Shown here: positions 33,090-41,639 of the stretch, one piece after another
Numbering within the stretch: the stretch's first letter is position 1
Layout: each line of letters begins with the position of its first letter
The notes under the pieces: generated by a model
Databases searched by the model: none
The model's input: the letters and a program-made list of their open reading frames with translations, nothing else
What the model was told of the DNA's origin: nothing
Origin: a bacterium
GTDB lineage: Bacteria; Armatimonadota; Zipacnadia; Zipacnadales; UBA11051
Direction of reading: 5' to 3'
Assembly: GCA_021372615.1 (NCBI GenBank)
Contig: JAJFUB010000026.1
Span: forward strand, 29,714 to 93,713
Length of the DNA: 64,000 bases
Position numbers and translations under genes: made by a program

Positions 33090-33467
33090 TCACGCTTTGT
33101 CTGCGATGTACTCAACGCCGGGTAGCTCCGCGAAGTGGGCGTCGCTGGTGATGAGCCTAGCCTCATGCTGCTGGGCGGTGGCATAGATGATGGCGTCAGC
33201 CATCGGGAGGTTGTGTGCGAGGCTGATCTCCGCCGCAGTCAGGGCCAGATTGTCCTCGAGTGGTACGGTTTGTCGTTCGGTCATCTGTGCCATGGCTCTT
33301 GCGGTATGGGCACGCTCGAGCCTGGTCTTCAGGATCTTGTACACTTCATAGAGCACAACCGTCGGCACCAGCACGTCCGGCGCCTTCACATGCTTGGCGT
33401 ACGCGGACGCCAGCGGTCCTTCGAGGAAGTACTCCAGCCAGCCTGAGGAATCGATCACGACGGCCAT
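33090..33467 (-). CDS. vapC: PIN-domain toxin (VapC-like)
   Basis: A 125-residue PIN RNase. Acidic residues are in VVIDSSGWLEYFLEG (Asp6), TVVLYEVYKILK (Glu), MADAIIYATA (Asp) and ITSDAHFAELPG (Asp), a complete set. The gene overlaps its AbrB-type antitoxin gene by 13 bp, antitoxin first. Its C-terminal end is echoed by the remnant at 31771. Likely an active ribonuclease toxin. Confidence 0.88.
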   Translation of the reverse strand: MAVVIDSSGWLEYFLEGPLASAYAKHVKAPDVLVPTVVLYEVYKILKTRLERAHTARAMAQMTERQTVPLEDNLALTAAEISLAHNLPMADAIIYATAQQHEARLITSDAHFAELPGVEYIADKA

Positions 33468-33676
33468 CGCTGCTCATCCTCCTCTTCGCGGTAGCCCTCG
33501 TACGTATGTCCCTTGCCGATGCCCCGCAACTCCTCAATCGGGACCACCGGAACCAGAGTGGCGACGCCGTCGAGCACAAGCAGCTTCACTCTCTGCCCCG
33601 GCTTGAGGCGCAGCTGCTCCCGCACTTCTCTGGGGATGACGATCTGGTACTTCGGTGAGATGGTCACGGCAGGCAT
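33455..33676 (-). CDS. SpoVT-AbrB/MazE-type antitoxin
   Basis: A 73-residue antitoxin with a swapped-hairpin AbrB domain (VTISPKYQIVIPREVREQLR, then LKPGQRVKLLVLDG). An acidic tail (GYREEEDEQRW) would contact the toxin. It is the first gene of the pair. A perfect palindrome TGATCGATCA (33702-33711) and a -10-like TATAAG lie 12-35 bp upstream of its ATG and may be the self-repression site. Confidence 0.85.
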   Translation of the reverse strand: MPAVTISPKYQIVIPREVREQLRLKPGQRVKLLVLDGVATLVPVVPIEELRGIGKGHTYEGYREEEDEQRWPS

Positions 33677-33737
33677 GATCTTACCGCCTTATACGCGCAT
33701 GTGATCGATCATAGTCTACCTTACCATGGTACTCCCG

Positions 33738-34403
33738 TCAACTCTTCCCCCTCAACTGCCACCCGCGCACATCCAGGAACCAGTGGCCGTTCACTTGCAC
33801 CGGTTCGCTCTCAGTGATCTCGATCCGTTGGCGGAAGAGCGGACCGTCTACCACTGCTGTATGGTACTCGCCGTTCTCGCCGCACACGTCGAGGGCCGGC
33901 TGCGCGGCCGCCCATGCCAGGAACTCCGGCCCGAGGTGCATCCCCATCTGCGCACCGCTGAAGACGTCGGGACGGCCGGAGACGATGACGGCCTCGAAGC
34001 CCGCACCCAGGAACTCGGCCATGACCTGCTGGGTGTCCATCCCATATATAGGGTGTACCCAGTCCAGCCCGGCTGCCCGGCACATGCGGATGCCCCAATC
34101 GCGGTTGGCCTCGGGGAAGATGTCGCCGAAGACCATGCCCTCGACGCCACGGCCCTTCAGCTCGCGCAGAGCGGCCTGGTACGACTCCTCATAGGTGTCG
34201 TCCGGGGTCGGCCACTGCAGGAGCTGCAGGCCCATGGCCTCGGCCTGGGCGCGGACGAAGTCCTTCGGCGTGCCGTGGAAGCGGACGCGCTGGTAGGTGT
34301 CGGCGATGGTGTTCAGCAGGACGCGGACCGGAAGGCCCTGCTGGAGGGCGCGGTAGGTGGCCAGGCAACCGTCCTTGCCGCCACTCCAGGATGCTGCGTA
34401 CAT
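33738..34403 (-). CDS. Dph6-like ATP-binding protein (diphthine-ammonia ligase family)
   Basis: A 221-residue protein. The N-terminal ATP-pyrophosphatase loop is SWSGGKDGCLATYRAL, and the family signatures EGMVFGDIF and CGENGEYHTAVVDGPLF are present. In eukaryotes and archaea Dph6 makes diphthamide on elongation factor 2. Bacteria lack diphthamide, so bacterial members have other, largely unknown amidation roles. The gene is 42 bp downstream of the MFS transporter gene on the same strand, suggesting co-transcription. Confidence 0.85.
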   Translation of the reverse strand: MYAASWSGGKDGCLATYRALQQGLPVRVLLNTIADTYQRVRFHGTPKDFVRAQAEAMGLQLLQWPTPDDTYEESYQAALRELKGRGVEGMVFGDIFPEANRDWGIRMCRAAGLDWVHPIYGMDTQQVMAEFLGAGFEAVIVSGRPDVFSGAQMGMHLGPEFLAWAAAQPALDVCGENGEYHTAVVDGPLFRQRIEITESEPVQVNGHWFLDVRGWQLRGKS

Positions 34404-34445
34404 GCCATTGACCTCGATCTGCGGGGATGGGTGGGGGAGAGGGCC

Positions 34446-35792
34446 TCAGTGGCCGGCAGCGACGGGGCACGCCTCGGCGGCGGCGTGCCGCCGCTCGTGC
34501 ACGAAGCGGAGGAACCACGCGCCCGCCAGACACAGCACGACGGTCAGGGCGAAGTCCACCCGCCAGCCCAGACCCGGCGCCAGCCGCGAGATGGCGCTGC
34601 CCAGGGGCGGGGCCGTGGCGAAGGCGAGTACCTGGGGCACGACCGCCGAGGCGTTCCACACGCCCAGATAGCGGGCGGCCTCGCCGCGGGGCAGGAGATT
34701 GCAGGCCAGGGCCCACTCGACGGCGGTGAAGATGCCATAGGCCAGTCCGGCCGGTACAGCGGCGGCATACGCCCATGTCATGTTGGGCGCGATCACAAAG
34801 ACAGCGCAGGCGCCTGCCATGATGAACTGGGACGAGAAGATCAGCGGCTTGCGGCCCCAGCGATCCGACATGGTGCCGGAGATGACACTGCCGACCCCGG
34901 CCGCCGCGATGGCCGGGAGCATCAAGTGCATGTTGGCGCCCTCGGGGTTGGTCTGGCCCAGGCTGAACTCCAGGTACAGGATTGTGACCTGCAGGAACAT
35001 GTAGAAGCCAATGTTCGTGACAGCGCGGGAGAGCGACAGCCAGAAGAAGTCCGGGTAGCCCCGCACGTCCACATCAAAGGAGCGAGCGATGGTCTGCCAG
35101 GGGGTCGCGGCCGGGCGGTGCCGCAGCGGCTTCTCGCGGACAATGATGCAGTTGACCACCATCGTCAGCAGCATGAAGCCCGCCATCGAGTTACACATCA
35201 GCGGGAAGCGCTGGTCATGGAGGACCGCCCGCTGGTCTCCAGACAGGCTCTCCGCCCCGAGCAGCAAGCCGGCGAGGATGAGACCGCCGACATCGCCCAG
35301 CAGGCGCGCTACGCCCAGCAGGCCGGCGGACTTGCCGTGCTCCCGGGGGTTGACAGTGTCGGGCAGCAGCGCCGAGAACGGCCCCAGGGCTGCGTTGGTG
35401 CCGATCTGGACCAGCATCAGCGCGCCGGCGAGCGGCCAGAAGGAGTGGGACCCGCCCAGCAGCACCAGAGCCCCGGTGCCCCACAGCACACCGACCACCA
35501 GGAAGGGGCGGCGCCGCCCCCAGGGATGCAGCGAGCGGTCGCTAAAGGCCCCGACGACCATCTGCGTGACGGTCCCGATCACGCCGCCGGCGGCACCCAG
35601 GATCCCGAAGTACAGGCCGATGTGCTGCTCGCCGAACCAGTCACCGAGGCGGCTCTGTAGCCCGGTGTGCAGCAGCGCTCCCCACACCAAGGAGTTGCTC
35701 AGCCAGTAGACGGTGAGGGCCAGGTGGTGGCGCAGGGGACGGAGAGGAAGCTGGTCGGCATCGTCAGATAGCGGGGCGACGGACGGCTCCAT
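34446..35792 (-). CDS. MFS transporter
   Basis: A 448-residue integral membrane protein with about 12 predicted spans. MFS loop motifs are visible as GAFSDRSLHPWGRRRPFL between helices 2 and 3 and again as GTMSDRWGRKPLI in the second half. The pattern resembles sugar-cation symporters (GPH/SLC45-like). The start MEPSVAPLSDDADQLPLRPL at 35792 has a GAGGAGG site; an upstream extension to 35924 is Arg-rich and unlikely. It probably imports a sugar or glycoside; the substrate is unknown. Confidence 0.85.
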   Translation of the reverse strand: MEPSVAPLSDDADQLPLRPLRHHLALTVYWLSNSLVWGALLHTGLQSRLGDWFGEQHIGLYFGILGAAGGVIGTVTQMVVGAFSDRSLHPWGRRRPFLVVGVLWGTGALVLLGGSHSFWPLAGALMLVQIGTNAALGPFSALLPDTVNPREHGKSAGLLGVARLLGDVGGLILAGLLLGAESLSGDQRAVLHDQRFPLMCNSMAGFMLLTMVVNCIIVREKPLRHRPAATPWQTIARSFDVDVRGYPDFFWLSLSRAVTNIGFYMFLQVTILYLEFSLGQTNPEGANMHLMLPAIAAAGVGSVISGTMSDRWGRKPLIFSSQFIMAGACAVFVIAPNMTWAYAAAVPAGLAYGIFTAVEWALACNLLPRGEAARYLGVWNASAVVPQVLAFATAPPLGSAISRLAPGLGWRVDFALTVVLCLAGAWFLRFVHERRHAAAEACPVAAGH

Positions 35793-35918
35793 GCACGGCC
35801 TCCTCGACGGGTCAGACGGGGTGCGGGAGAGCGCCCGCGCAGTGGTTCGGCGCCTCTGCCCGTGATACCTGCGGGCCCCGGCGGCGGGGCCTCCGCCCGG
35901 AGTTCTGGCATTTTGCTC

Positions 35919-35948
35919 TTGCAACCGGCACGAGAAGCAGTCTATACT
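35919..35948 (+). promoter_or_regulatory. Promoter of the tad pilus locus
   Basis: TTGCAA (35919-35924), an 18-bp spacer and TATACT (35943-35948) form a good housekeeping-type promoter 66 bp before the cpaA start. No other promoter this clear was seen up to tadC. Confidence 0.6.
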
Positions 35949-36013
35949 TTTGTCGGGTAGTCTTCGCCATCTACAGTTCTACACTACAGCACCAAGCGAA
36001 GCTGGCGGTGATC

Positions 36014-36547
36014 ATGGCTCCCGGACAAGTCGCGGTACTTGTTGCTACCTGCGCTGTTCTGGTGATCTCGGTCTTCACCGATGTGCGCGACGGCAAGATC
36101 TACAATGCCGTCACCCTCCCTGCTGCCCTCCTCGGTCTGGTCCTCAATACCATCGCCAAGGGTCTACCCGGTCTGGGACTTAGCCTGGCCGGTCTGGCCC
36201 TCGGGCTGGCTCTCTTCTTCCTCAGTGCACTGGTCGGCCGTATCCTCGGTGCGGGTGACTGCAAGCTCTTCGCAGCCGTGGGAGCGCTGCAGGGGCCGCA
36301 GTTCCTGCTGTGGGCGATCCTCATCTCGCTGATCGTTGGCGGGGTGTTCGGTATCCTCGTCGCCCTGTGGCGCGGGGTGCTGCGACACAGTCTCCAGCGC
36401 GTCTGGCAGGCGGTCTACTTCAAGATCTGTCTGAAGATGCCCATGGACATTGCCCAGACGAGCTCGAAGCTTCGACTGCCGTATGCCGTCGCCATTCTGG
36501 CGGGCTGCCTGTTCACCATCTGGTGGCAACAGGGCCGGCCCCAATAG
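36014..36547 (+). CDS. cpaA: Prepilin peptidase CpaA/TadV (A24 family)
   Basis: A 177-residue polytopic membrane aspartyl protease that cleaves prepilins for the Tad pilus. The catalytic Asp pair is in SVFTDVRDGKIYN and GAGDCKLFAA (GxGD motif). The N-terminal methylase zinc domain of PilD is absent, as usual for CpaA. A GTG at 36008 could extend it by two residues. First gene after the promoter at 35919. Confidence 0.88.
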   Translation: MAPGQVAVLVATCAVLVISVFTDVRDGKIYNAVTLPAALLGLVLNTIAKGLPGLGLSLAGLALGLALFFLSALVGRILGAGDCKLFAAVGALQGPQFLLWAILISLIVGGVFGILVALWRGVLRHSLQRVWQAVYFKICLKMPMDIAQTSSKLRLPYAVAILAGCLFTIWWQQGRPQ

Positions 36548-36597
36548 AGAGGGAGTCTGCGTAGTCTCAAGAAGCCGGTTGTTGGGTCGGTTGGGTT

Positions 36598-36763
36598 GGA
36601 CCAGGAGCAGGGCCGGGCTGGTCCCACGCGTGAGGCCTGTGCGTGGGTTGGGCTGAGCTACAGTGCGTGCCGGCCCGCTCAAGCGGCCCGCGGGAGGCCA
36701 ACGGAACTCTTGAGCGTTTCTGGAACCTGGGGAGAACCGGGCGGGGCATAATAGCCCCGGGTT
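36598..36763 (+). ncRNA. Hairpin-rich leader upstream of tadE
   Basis: The 287-bp gap between cpaA and tadE contains four successive stem-loops: GGACCAG/CTGGTCC (36598-36604/36618-36624), CCCACGC/GCGTGGG (36623-36629/36641-36647), CGCTCAAG/CTTGAGCG (36676-36683/36709-36716), and an AACC..CGGGGC/GCCCCGGGTT stem with a GGG bulge (36735-36763). The first two share two bases, so they compete or are end-joined. No known riboswitch consensus (including GEMM c-di-GMP) was recognised. It may be a regulatory or processing RNA; no ORF is evident in it. Confidence 0.45.
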
Positions 36764-36834
36764 AGTAGACCTTGTCCGGGGTGCCATGCTCGGTCTGAGC
36801 GGAAGGTGTCGGTGCAAGCCAGAGGGTTCCAACC

Positions 36835-37317
36835 ATGGATGCCAAGATGATACCGGGACGCAAGACAGATCGCCAAGGTACGGCCAGCGTGGAGTTTGCG
36901 TTGGTGCTGCCTTTGCTGCTGGCGTTGCTTTTCGGGATCATCGAGTTCGGGTTCCTTTTCAAGGACCAACTCAGCATCCAGCAGGCGGCGCGCGAGGGTG
37001 CCAGGACGGCGGCGGTCGGGCGGCTGCAGTCGGAGGTCGGTAATCGCATTCTCACTACAGCCTCGACGCTGACCACGGCCCATCTGACCTACGACATCAT
37101 GTACCGCACGTATAGCGCCGGTGTATGGAGCGGTTGGACCACCCTCGGCGACCTGGCTGACGGCTCGCAGAACGACGCGCCGGTCGGGGCTCAGATCCGC
37201 GTGCGCACCAACTACGTGCATCCGTTTGCGACAGGTTCGCTGTTCGCCCGCCTGATTGGCAGGCCCGGCGCAACCAGCATGACGCTGCACGCGGAGATGG
37301 TGATGCGCCGTGAGTAG
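36835..37317 (+). CDS. tadE: TadE-like pseudopilin
   Basis: A 160-residue TadE-family minor pilin. After a basic start comes GTASVEFALVLPLLLALLFG with the conserved Glu at +5-like position, then FKDQLSIQQAAREGARTAAV. This is the prepilin-like N-terminal helix processed by CpaA. The remaining beta-rich part is variable. Start chosen at the ATG at 36835. The stop overlaps the start of the next gene by 8 bp. Confidence 0.9.
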   Translation: MDAKMIPGRKTDRQGTASVEFALVLPLLLALLFGIIEFGFLFKDQLSIQQAAREGARTAAVGRLQSEVGNRILTTASTLTTAHLTYDIMYRTYSAGVWSGWTTLGDLADGSQNDAPVGAQIRVRTNYVHPFATGSLFARLIGRPGATSMTLHAEMVMRRE

Positions 37318-38422
37318 GAACCATGGACTGATGGATCGGCCAGACAGAGGCGCCGCCCTGAGCGCACCCCACCGCCATCGCGGTCGTGGGAAGCGGCTGT
37401 TCTCCGGGGCACGCCGCGCGCGGGGCTATGTCGCCGCCATGGTCGCCGTGGGGCTGACGGCCCTCCTGGGCGTGGCGGCTCTATCGGTGGATGTCGGGCG
37501 GGTGATGATGGCAGCCCAGCGCGCTCAGGATGTCGCGGATGCCGCTGCCTTCGCCGGCGGTTCGCTCTTGCGCGTGCCGGCCGACGCCATCGTGGCGGCC
37601 CAGCAGTGCGTGGCCGCCAATAACCAGTCCAACCAGGGCTTTGCCATCACCTGTACGTATGTGGCGGACAGCGCGCTCTCTGACATCCGGTACTTCGCGC
37701 CGTACACCTATGTTCCGGACTATGGGTGGCTTGGCTGGGCCGCCAAGGCGATCCGGGTCACGACCCATGTCACCGTGCCCTACACCTTTGGCCGGGCCGT
37801 CGGACTCACGGAGAAGCAGATCACCCGTCGGGCGACGGCTGTCCGCGCCCCGGTGGGCGGTTGCCCCATCGCGCCGCTCTGGGTCTCTCACCCCACCGAG
37901 TACAAGTATGGGGAGTATCAGAACCTGCTGATGGCCGATGGGCCGTGCTACGCCGAGATCCCTGGCAACTTCGGCTGGCTGGCGCTCCCCTCCGAGGTAG
38001 AGGCCTCGTGGGTTGACGTCCTATCCGGCATACCGCTGTCGGATGCCGACACCGAAGCTCTGTTCTGCGACATAGGCGACTATGTCACTGGCTACCCGGG
38101 GTTATCGGTAGGGCAGTGGGTGAATGGCCTGGAGTCGCGCATCACGCGCGCCCAGGCTGGCTGGGCCGGGGAGACCTGGGACAACTGCAGCGCCAATAAC
38201 CCACGTATCGTCATCGTGCCGTTGGTGACCTACGTATCAGGCACGGGGTCCGGTGCGACATTCCAGATTGAGAAGTTCGGCGCGTTCTGGCTGGATTTTG
38301 CGGACTCCAGCGGCAACCCGAAGCACATTGACGGGCGCTTCATCAGGTACACGCTGCCCGGGGCGGGCATTGAGCCCCTCTCGGATGACGTAGGACTGTT
38401 CAGCTACCGGTTGGCGGGATAA
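37310..38422 (+). CDS. tadG: TadG-like Tad-domain pilus assembly protein
   Basis: A 370-residue protein starting at a GTG inside the end of tadE. After a basic segment, RGYVAAMVAVGLTALLGVAA and SVDVGRVMMAAQRAQDVADA form the Tad/Flp-like helix. The remainder is extracellular and contains several Cys (CPIAPLWVS, CYAEIPG, CDIGDY, CSANNP) that may form disulfides. TadG proteins help anchor or start the pilus. No vWA domain (MIDAS motif) is seen, so this is the short type. Confidence 0.82.
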   Translation: MSRNHGLMDRPDRGAALSAPHRHRGRGKRLFSGARRARGYVAAMVAVGLTALLGVAALSVDVGRVMMAAQRAQDVADAAAFAGGSLLRVPADAIVAAQQCVAANNQSNQGFAITCTYVADSALSDIRYFAPYTYVPDYGWLGWAAKAIRVTTHVTVPYTFGRAVGLTEKQITRRATAVRAPVGGCPIAPLWVSHPTEYKYGEYQNLLMADGPCYAEIPGNFGWLALPSEVEASWVDVLSGIPLSDADTEALFCDIGDYVTGYPGLSVGQWVNGLESRITRAQAGWAGETWDNCSANNPRIVIVPLVTYVSGTGSGATFQIEKFGAFWLDFADSSGNPKHIDGRFIRYTLPGAGIEPLSDDVGLFSYRLAG

Positions 38423-38445
38423 CCAGCCGGCTGAAGACGGCCGCC

Positions 38446-38468
38446 GGTAGACCTTGGCCGGGTCTACC
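38446..38468 (+). terminator. Hairpin between tadG and cpaB
   Basis: GGTAGACC (38446-38453) pairs perfectly with GGTCTACC (38461-38468), followed by CCTTTGG. It may reduce transcription of the downstream tad genes or mark an mRNA processing point. Confidence 0.5.
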
Positions 38469-38542
38469 CTTTGGCGCCTCTTCTGCCTGGGAATCCCCCT
38501 CCACCATTGCACCATACTTCGCAGCAAGGAGCGTGACCGGAG

Positions 38543-39502
38543 ATGCGACTCACGAGGCAGGCCGCTTTGGCTATTGCCCTGATCGCTGGGCTATTGGCAG
38601 CTCTCTTCGCCTGGATGTTCATCGGTCAGCAGAACAAGCCCAAGGCCAAGGCACCGGAGACGGTCCAGATTCCGGTGCCGATCGCCACCATCAAGGCGGG
38701 GACTGAGCTGCAGGCGGCGATGTTCCAATTGGGGGAACAGCCCAAGGAGCAGCTCACGCCGAACATCGTCACCGATGCCCAGACTCTGCAGGGACGCGTC
38801 GCGGTGATGGAGCTGCCCGGGGGGCAGCCGGTACGCGTCGAGCAGATCCGGGAACGGGACGTCAGGCTGGGCATGGCCTGGGCTCTTAACCCGGGCTTGC
38901 GGGGTATGGCGGTGTCCCTGGATGTGGTTGGCACCGTCGGTGACTTCATCAAGCCTCTCGACCACGTCGATGTGCTGACGGCCTTCCGGCAGGACAACCA
39001 GGCCGTGGTGCGGACGCTGGTGCAGGATGTGGTGGTGCTGGCCATCGGCCAGACGATCACGTCCGCCCCGCCCGCCACAACGACCGAGGAGACCGGCGAG
39101 ACCACGAAGGAAGCGCCGCCGCCGCGGAAGACCGAGACGCCGGTCACGCTCGCACTCACACCCGCCCAGGCCCAACTGATCCTCACCGCTGACCAGGCCG
39201 GCGACCTCCGCTTGACGCTGCGCGGCAAGGGCGACCGCTCGGTCCTCCCGCTGGCGCCGGCCAACAGTTGGTCGATGGTAGGGCAGGTCCCGAAGCCCGG
39301 CGCAACGCCGACCACAACCCAGGGGGCACCGTCGGCCTCCGCCGCTTCGCCCCAGCCCCCGGCAGCTACCGCTCCGGCGCCAGCGCCAGCGCCCGTGCGC
39401 ACTGCGGGAGCCGGGCAGGCTCCACAAGCCGGCCCGAAGCTGCCCAAGCAGCCGTACGTGGAAGTGGTGCGGGGGAGCGCTCGCGAGATCGTTGTCCCGT
39501 AG
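38543..39502 (+). CDS. cpaB: Flp pilus assembly protein CpaB/RcpC
   Basis: A 319-residue periplasmic protein with an N-terminal membrane anchor (AALAIALIAGLLAALFAWMF). The SAF-like domain follows (VPIATIKAGTELQAAMFQLG, then RGMAVSLDVVGTVGDFIKPL and DHVDVL). CpaB supports the secretin. Between about 170 and 205 lies a Thr/Glu/Pro-rich insert, and the end is an Ala/Pro-rich linker (PAATAPAPAPAPVRTAG). An AAGGAG site lies upstream; the exact start ATG at 38543 agrees with the hydrophobic segment. Confidence 0.88.
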   Translation: MRLTRQAALAIALIAGLLAALFAWMFIGQQNKPKAKAPETVQIPVPIATIKAGTELQAAMFQLGEQPKEQLTPNIVTDAQTLQGRVAVMELPGGQPVRVEQIRERDVRLGMAWALNPGLRGMAVSLDVVGTVGDFIKPLDHVDVLTAFRQDNQAVVRTLVQDVVVLAIGQTITSAPPATTTEETGETTKEAPPPRKTETPVTLALTPAQAQLILTADQAGDLRLTLRGKGDRSVLPLAPANSWSMVGQVPKPGATPTTTQGAPSASAASPQPPAATAPAPAPAPVRTAGAGQAPQAGPKLPKQPYVEVVRGSAREIVVP

Positions 39503-39637
39503 TAACCATTCGGTGGCGCGATGGCGTTGCGTTTCTTTGACATGCCGTCCAGTCAGTCGGATCGTCACGTGGCTCGGTCACTACACCATTCATCGCACTA
39601 CGCCCTGCCGGCCGAACGGCAGAGGGGAGCCCGCACG

Positions 39638-41557
39638 ATGCTACAATGCACCTCACACAATCGTCGCTTAGTATGGTCCGCCGTCGTCCTGGGGGCGATG
39701 CTCTGGCTGCTGGCGACGGCCGTGGTTCAGGCCGGCGGCCTGTCGCCGACCAGCACCCGGGCCCTAACCGTTCCCACCGGTCGCAGCGCGCTGCTGCACT
39801 TCCAGCGCATGAAGCGCGTGCAGGTGGTGGAGCCCGACCTGGTCGAGGTCGTGGTCGGCTCACTCGATGACTTGTCCATCTACGGCAAGAAGGCCGGGGA
39901 CACCATCGTGTACGTGTGGGACCGACTGGGCATGCACCAGATCGCCGTCACCGTGGCGGGCTGCAGCCCAGCCGAGGCGCTCGTCCTGGACCTCAGGGCG
40001 GTCCTGGGTAACCGGCTGAGCTATGCGACGGCCGGGGAGCGGACGGTGGTCATCGAGGGTGTGTTGTCCGGCGCTGCCGCGCAGCGTGCCCACGACATCA
40101 TCTCCGCGTCCGGCCGCGAAAACGTGCAGATCGTGGACCTGGTTCGCACGGAGGGTGACGATGCCGCCGGCGCCGCGGCGGCAGTGGCGGCCGGGCTGGC
40201 CAAGATCCTCGGTGACACGGTCGAGTACACCGTCTGGAACAACACCACGCTGATCGTGCGTGGCGGTCTGGGCGACCGGGAGAAGCTGGCGCAGGCGCAC
40301 AAGCTGCTGCTGGCCATCTCCGACCCGCGTGTCAAGGTCGTGGATCTGCTCGAATACCAGGAAGGTGCCGCCGAGCCTCCTGTGGCGCGCATCACCCAGG
40401 CCCTGGGCAAGGACTTCCGGGTCTGGCAGGTGGCTGGGCGGACGGTGGCGGTGGAGGGAACAGTCGCCTCCGCCGAGCAGCTAGAGGACCTTAACAAGAT
40501 ACTCGAGGCCTTCAAGGACCAGGCCACCATCGTCAACCTCGTGCGCGTGGGCAAGCCGGACATCAACCGTGCCGTGGCCAGCCTGCAGAGCGTCGTGGGC
40601 AACAAGGTCACCGTCCGGTCGCTCGATGCGGAGACCATTGCCATTGAGGGCCTGGTCGGCAATGAAGCTGAGCTAACGCGCATGCGGGACATTGTGAAGG
40701 CGTACCCGGTTGGGTACAAGACTCTTGACCTACTGCGTGTGGCTCTGCAGGAGAAGCGCCAGGTCCTGATCCAGGTGCGCGTGGTGGACATCAACAAGGG
40801 CGACCTGAAGCGCCTGGGCGTCACCTGGGGCCAGCTGTCGGTTGAGGAGGACGCCGTCAAGTTCGTGGATCAGCCGTGGGTGGTGCAGGCCCTGGGCGCC
40901 TTCATGAACGGGACCGGCGATGCGGGCAATGTCGTGCCGATCGGGGCCCAACTGGACATGCTTCGCGAAAAGAACGCCGCCCGTGTGCTGTCGGAGCCGA
41001 ACCTGCTGGTGGACGATGGGGGGTCGGCCATGATCACCGTGGGCGGGGAGATCCCCGTTCCGATCTCTCAGACGGGCGGCACCTCGGGAGCAGGAGGGGC
41101 CATCTCCGTCGAGTGGAAGCCTTACGGCGTGCTCATGCAGGTGCAGCCAACCATTCTGGAGGGCAGCGAGAAGATCAGTCTGAAGGTGGCGCCGGAAGTT
41201 AGCTCGCTGGACTACTCGAATGCCGTCACGATCAGTGGGTTCTCCCTCCCGGCCATGCGTCAGCGCAAGGCCAGCACGACGGTCACGGTCGAGAATGGCG
41301 GCACGCTCGTCGTGGGCGGGCTGATCCAGCGGGAGGAGTCCAAGATCGTGACCAAGATCCCGATTCTGGGCGATCTGCCCATACTGGGAGAGCTGTTCCG
41401 GCATAAGGAGTTCCAGACTGGCGACAGCGAGCTGGTCATTCTCGTCACGCCGCAGATTGTGACCGGGCCGGTGGCCATCCCGGCCTCGGCCACGCCGCAA
41501 GGCGGATTGATCGCCCCGGCACAACGCACGCCGGCCCCGGCGCAGCCTGCGCAATAG
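39638..41557 (+). CDS. cpaC: Tad secretin CpaC/RcpA
   Basis: A 639-residue outer-membrane secretin. The start at 39638 is chosen for its AGAGGGGAG site and because it directly precedes a signal peptide (VWSAVVLGAMLWLLATAVVQ). Residues about 35-120 are the pilus/secretin N-terminal domain (RALTVPTGRSALLHFQRMKR). They are followed by four BON-like repeats, three sharing a xVRG/xVEG/xIEGLV core. The secretin channel occupies about 400-610 (VLSEPNLLVDDGGSAMITVG, then LPILGELFRHKEFQTGDSEL). The number of BON-like repeats is higher than usual. It forms the pore for the pilus. Confidence 0.9.
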   Translation: MLQCTSHNRRLVWSAVVLGAMLWLLATAVVQAGGLSPTSTRALTVPTGRSALLHFQRMKRVQVVEPDLVEVVVGSLDDLSIYGKKAGDTIVYVWDRLGMHQIAVTVAGCSPAEALVLDLRAVLGNRLSYATAGERTVVIEGVLSGAAAQRAHDIISASGRENVQIVDLVRTEGDDAAGAAAAVAAGLAKILGDTVEYTVWNNTTLIVRGGLGDREKLAQAHKLLLAISDPRVKVVDLLEYQEGAAEPPVARITQALGKDFRVWQVAGRTVAVEGTVASAEQLEDLNKILEAFKDQATIVNLVRVGKPDINRAVASLQSVVGNKVTVRSLDAETIAIEGLVGNEAELTRMRDIVKAYPVGYKTLDLLRVALQEKRQVLIQVRVVDINKGDLKRLGVTWGQLSVEEDAVKFVDQPWVVQALGAFMNGTGDAGNVVPIGAQLDMLREKNAARVLSEPNLLVDDGGSAMITVGGEIPVPISQTGGTSGAGGAISVEWKPYGVLMQVQPTILEGSEKISLKVAPEVSSLDYSNAVTISGFSLPAMRQRKASTTVTVENGGTLVVGGLIQREESKIVTKIPILGDLPILGELFRHKEFQTGDSELVILVTPQIVTGPVAIPASATPQGGLIAPAQRTPAPAQPAQ

Positions 41558-41639
41558 CGTCTGCTCCGGCCGTTCGGTTCAGGGAGTGAGTCTCGATCCG
41601 CCCGCGCTCCGCTCTGGGGCGGAGCCAGGCCTGTGAACG

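Noticed and set aside
33738..34403. Diphthamide synthesis role for the Dph6-like protein
   Set aside because: Bacteria do not make diphthamide; the family name is kept only as a homology label.
33726..35660. Long plus-strand open frame (644 codons) opposite the Dph6-like and MFS genes
   Set aside because: It spans two well-recognised minus-strand genes, has a His/Gly/Arg/Gln-rich composition typical of antisense frames in GC-rich DNA, and matches no domain.
36598..36834. c-di-GMP (GEMM) riboswitch before tadE
   Set aside because: The conserved GEMM sequence elements are not present; only generic stems are seen.
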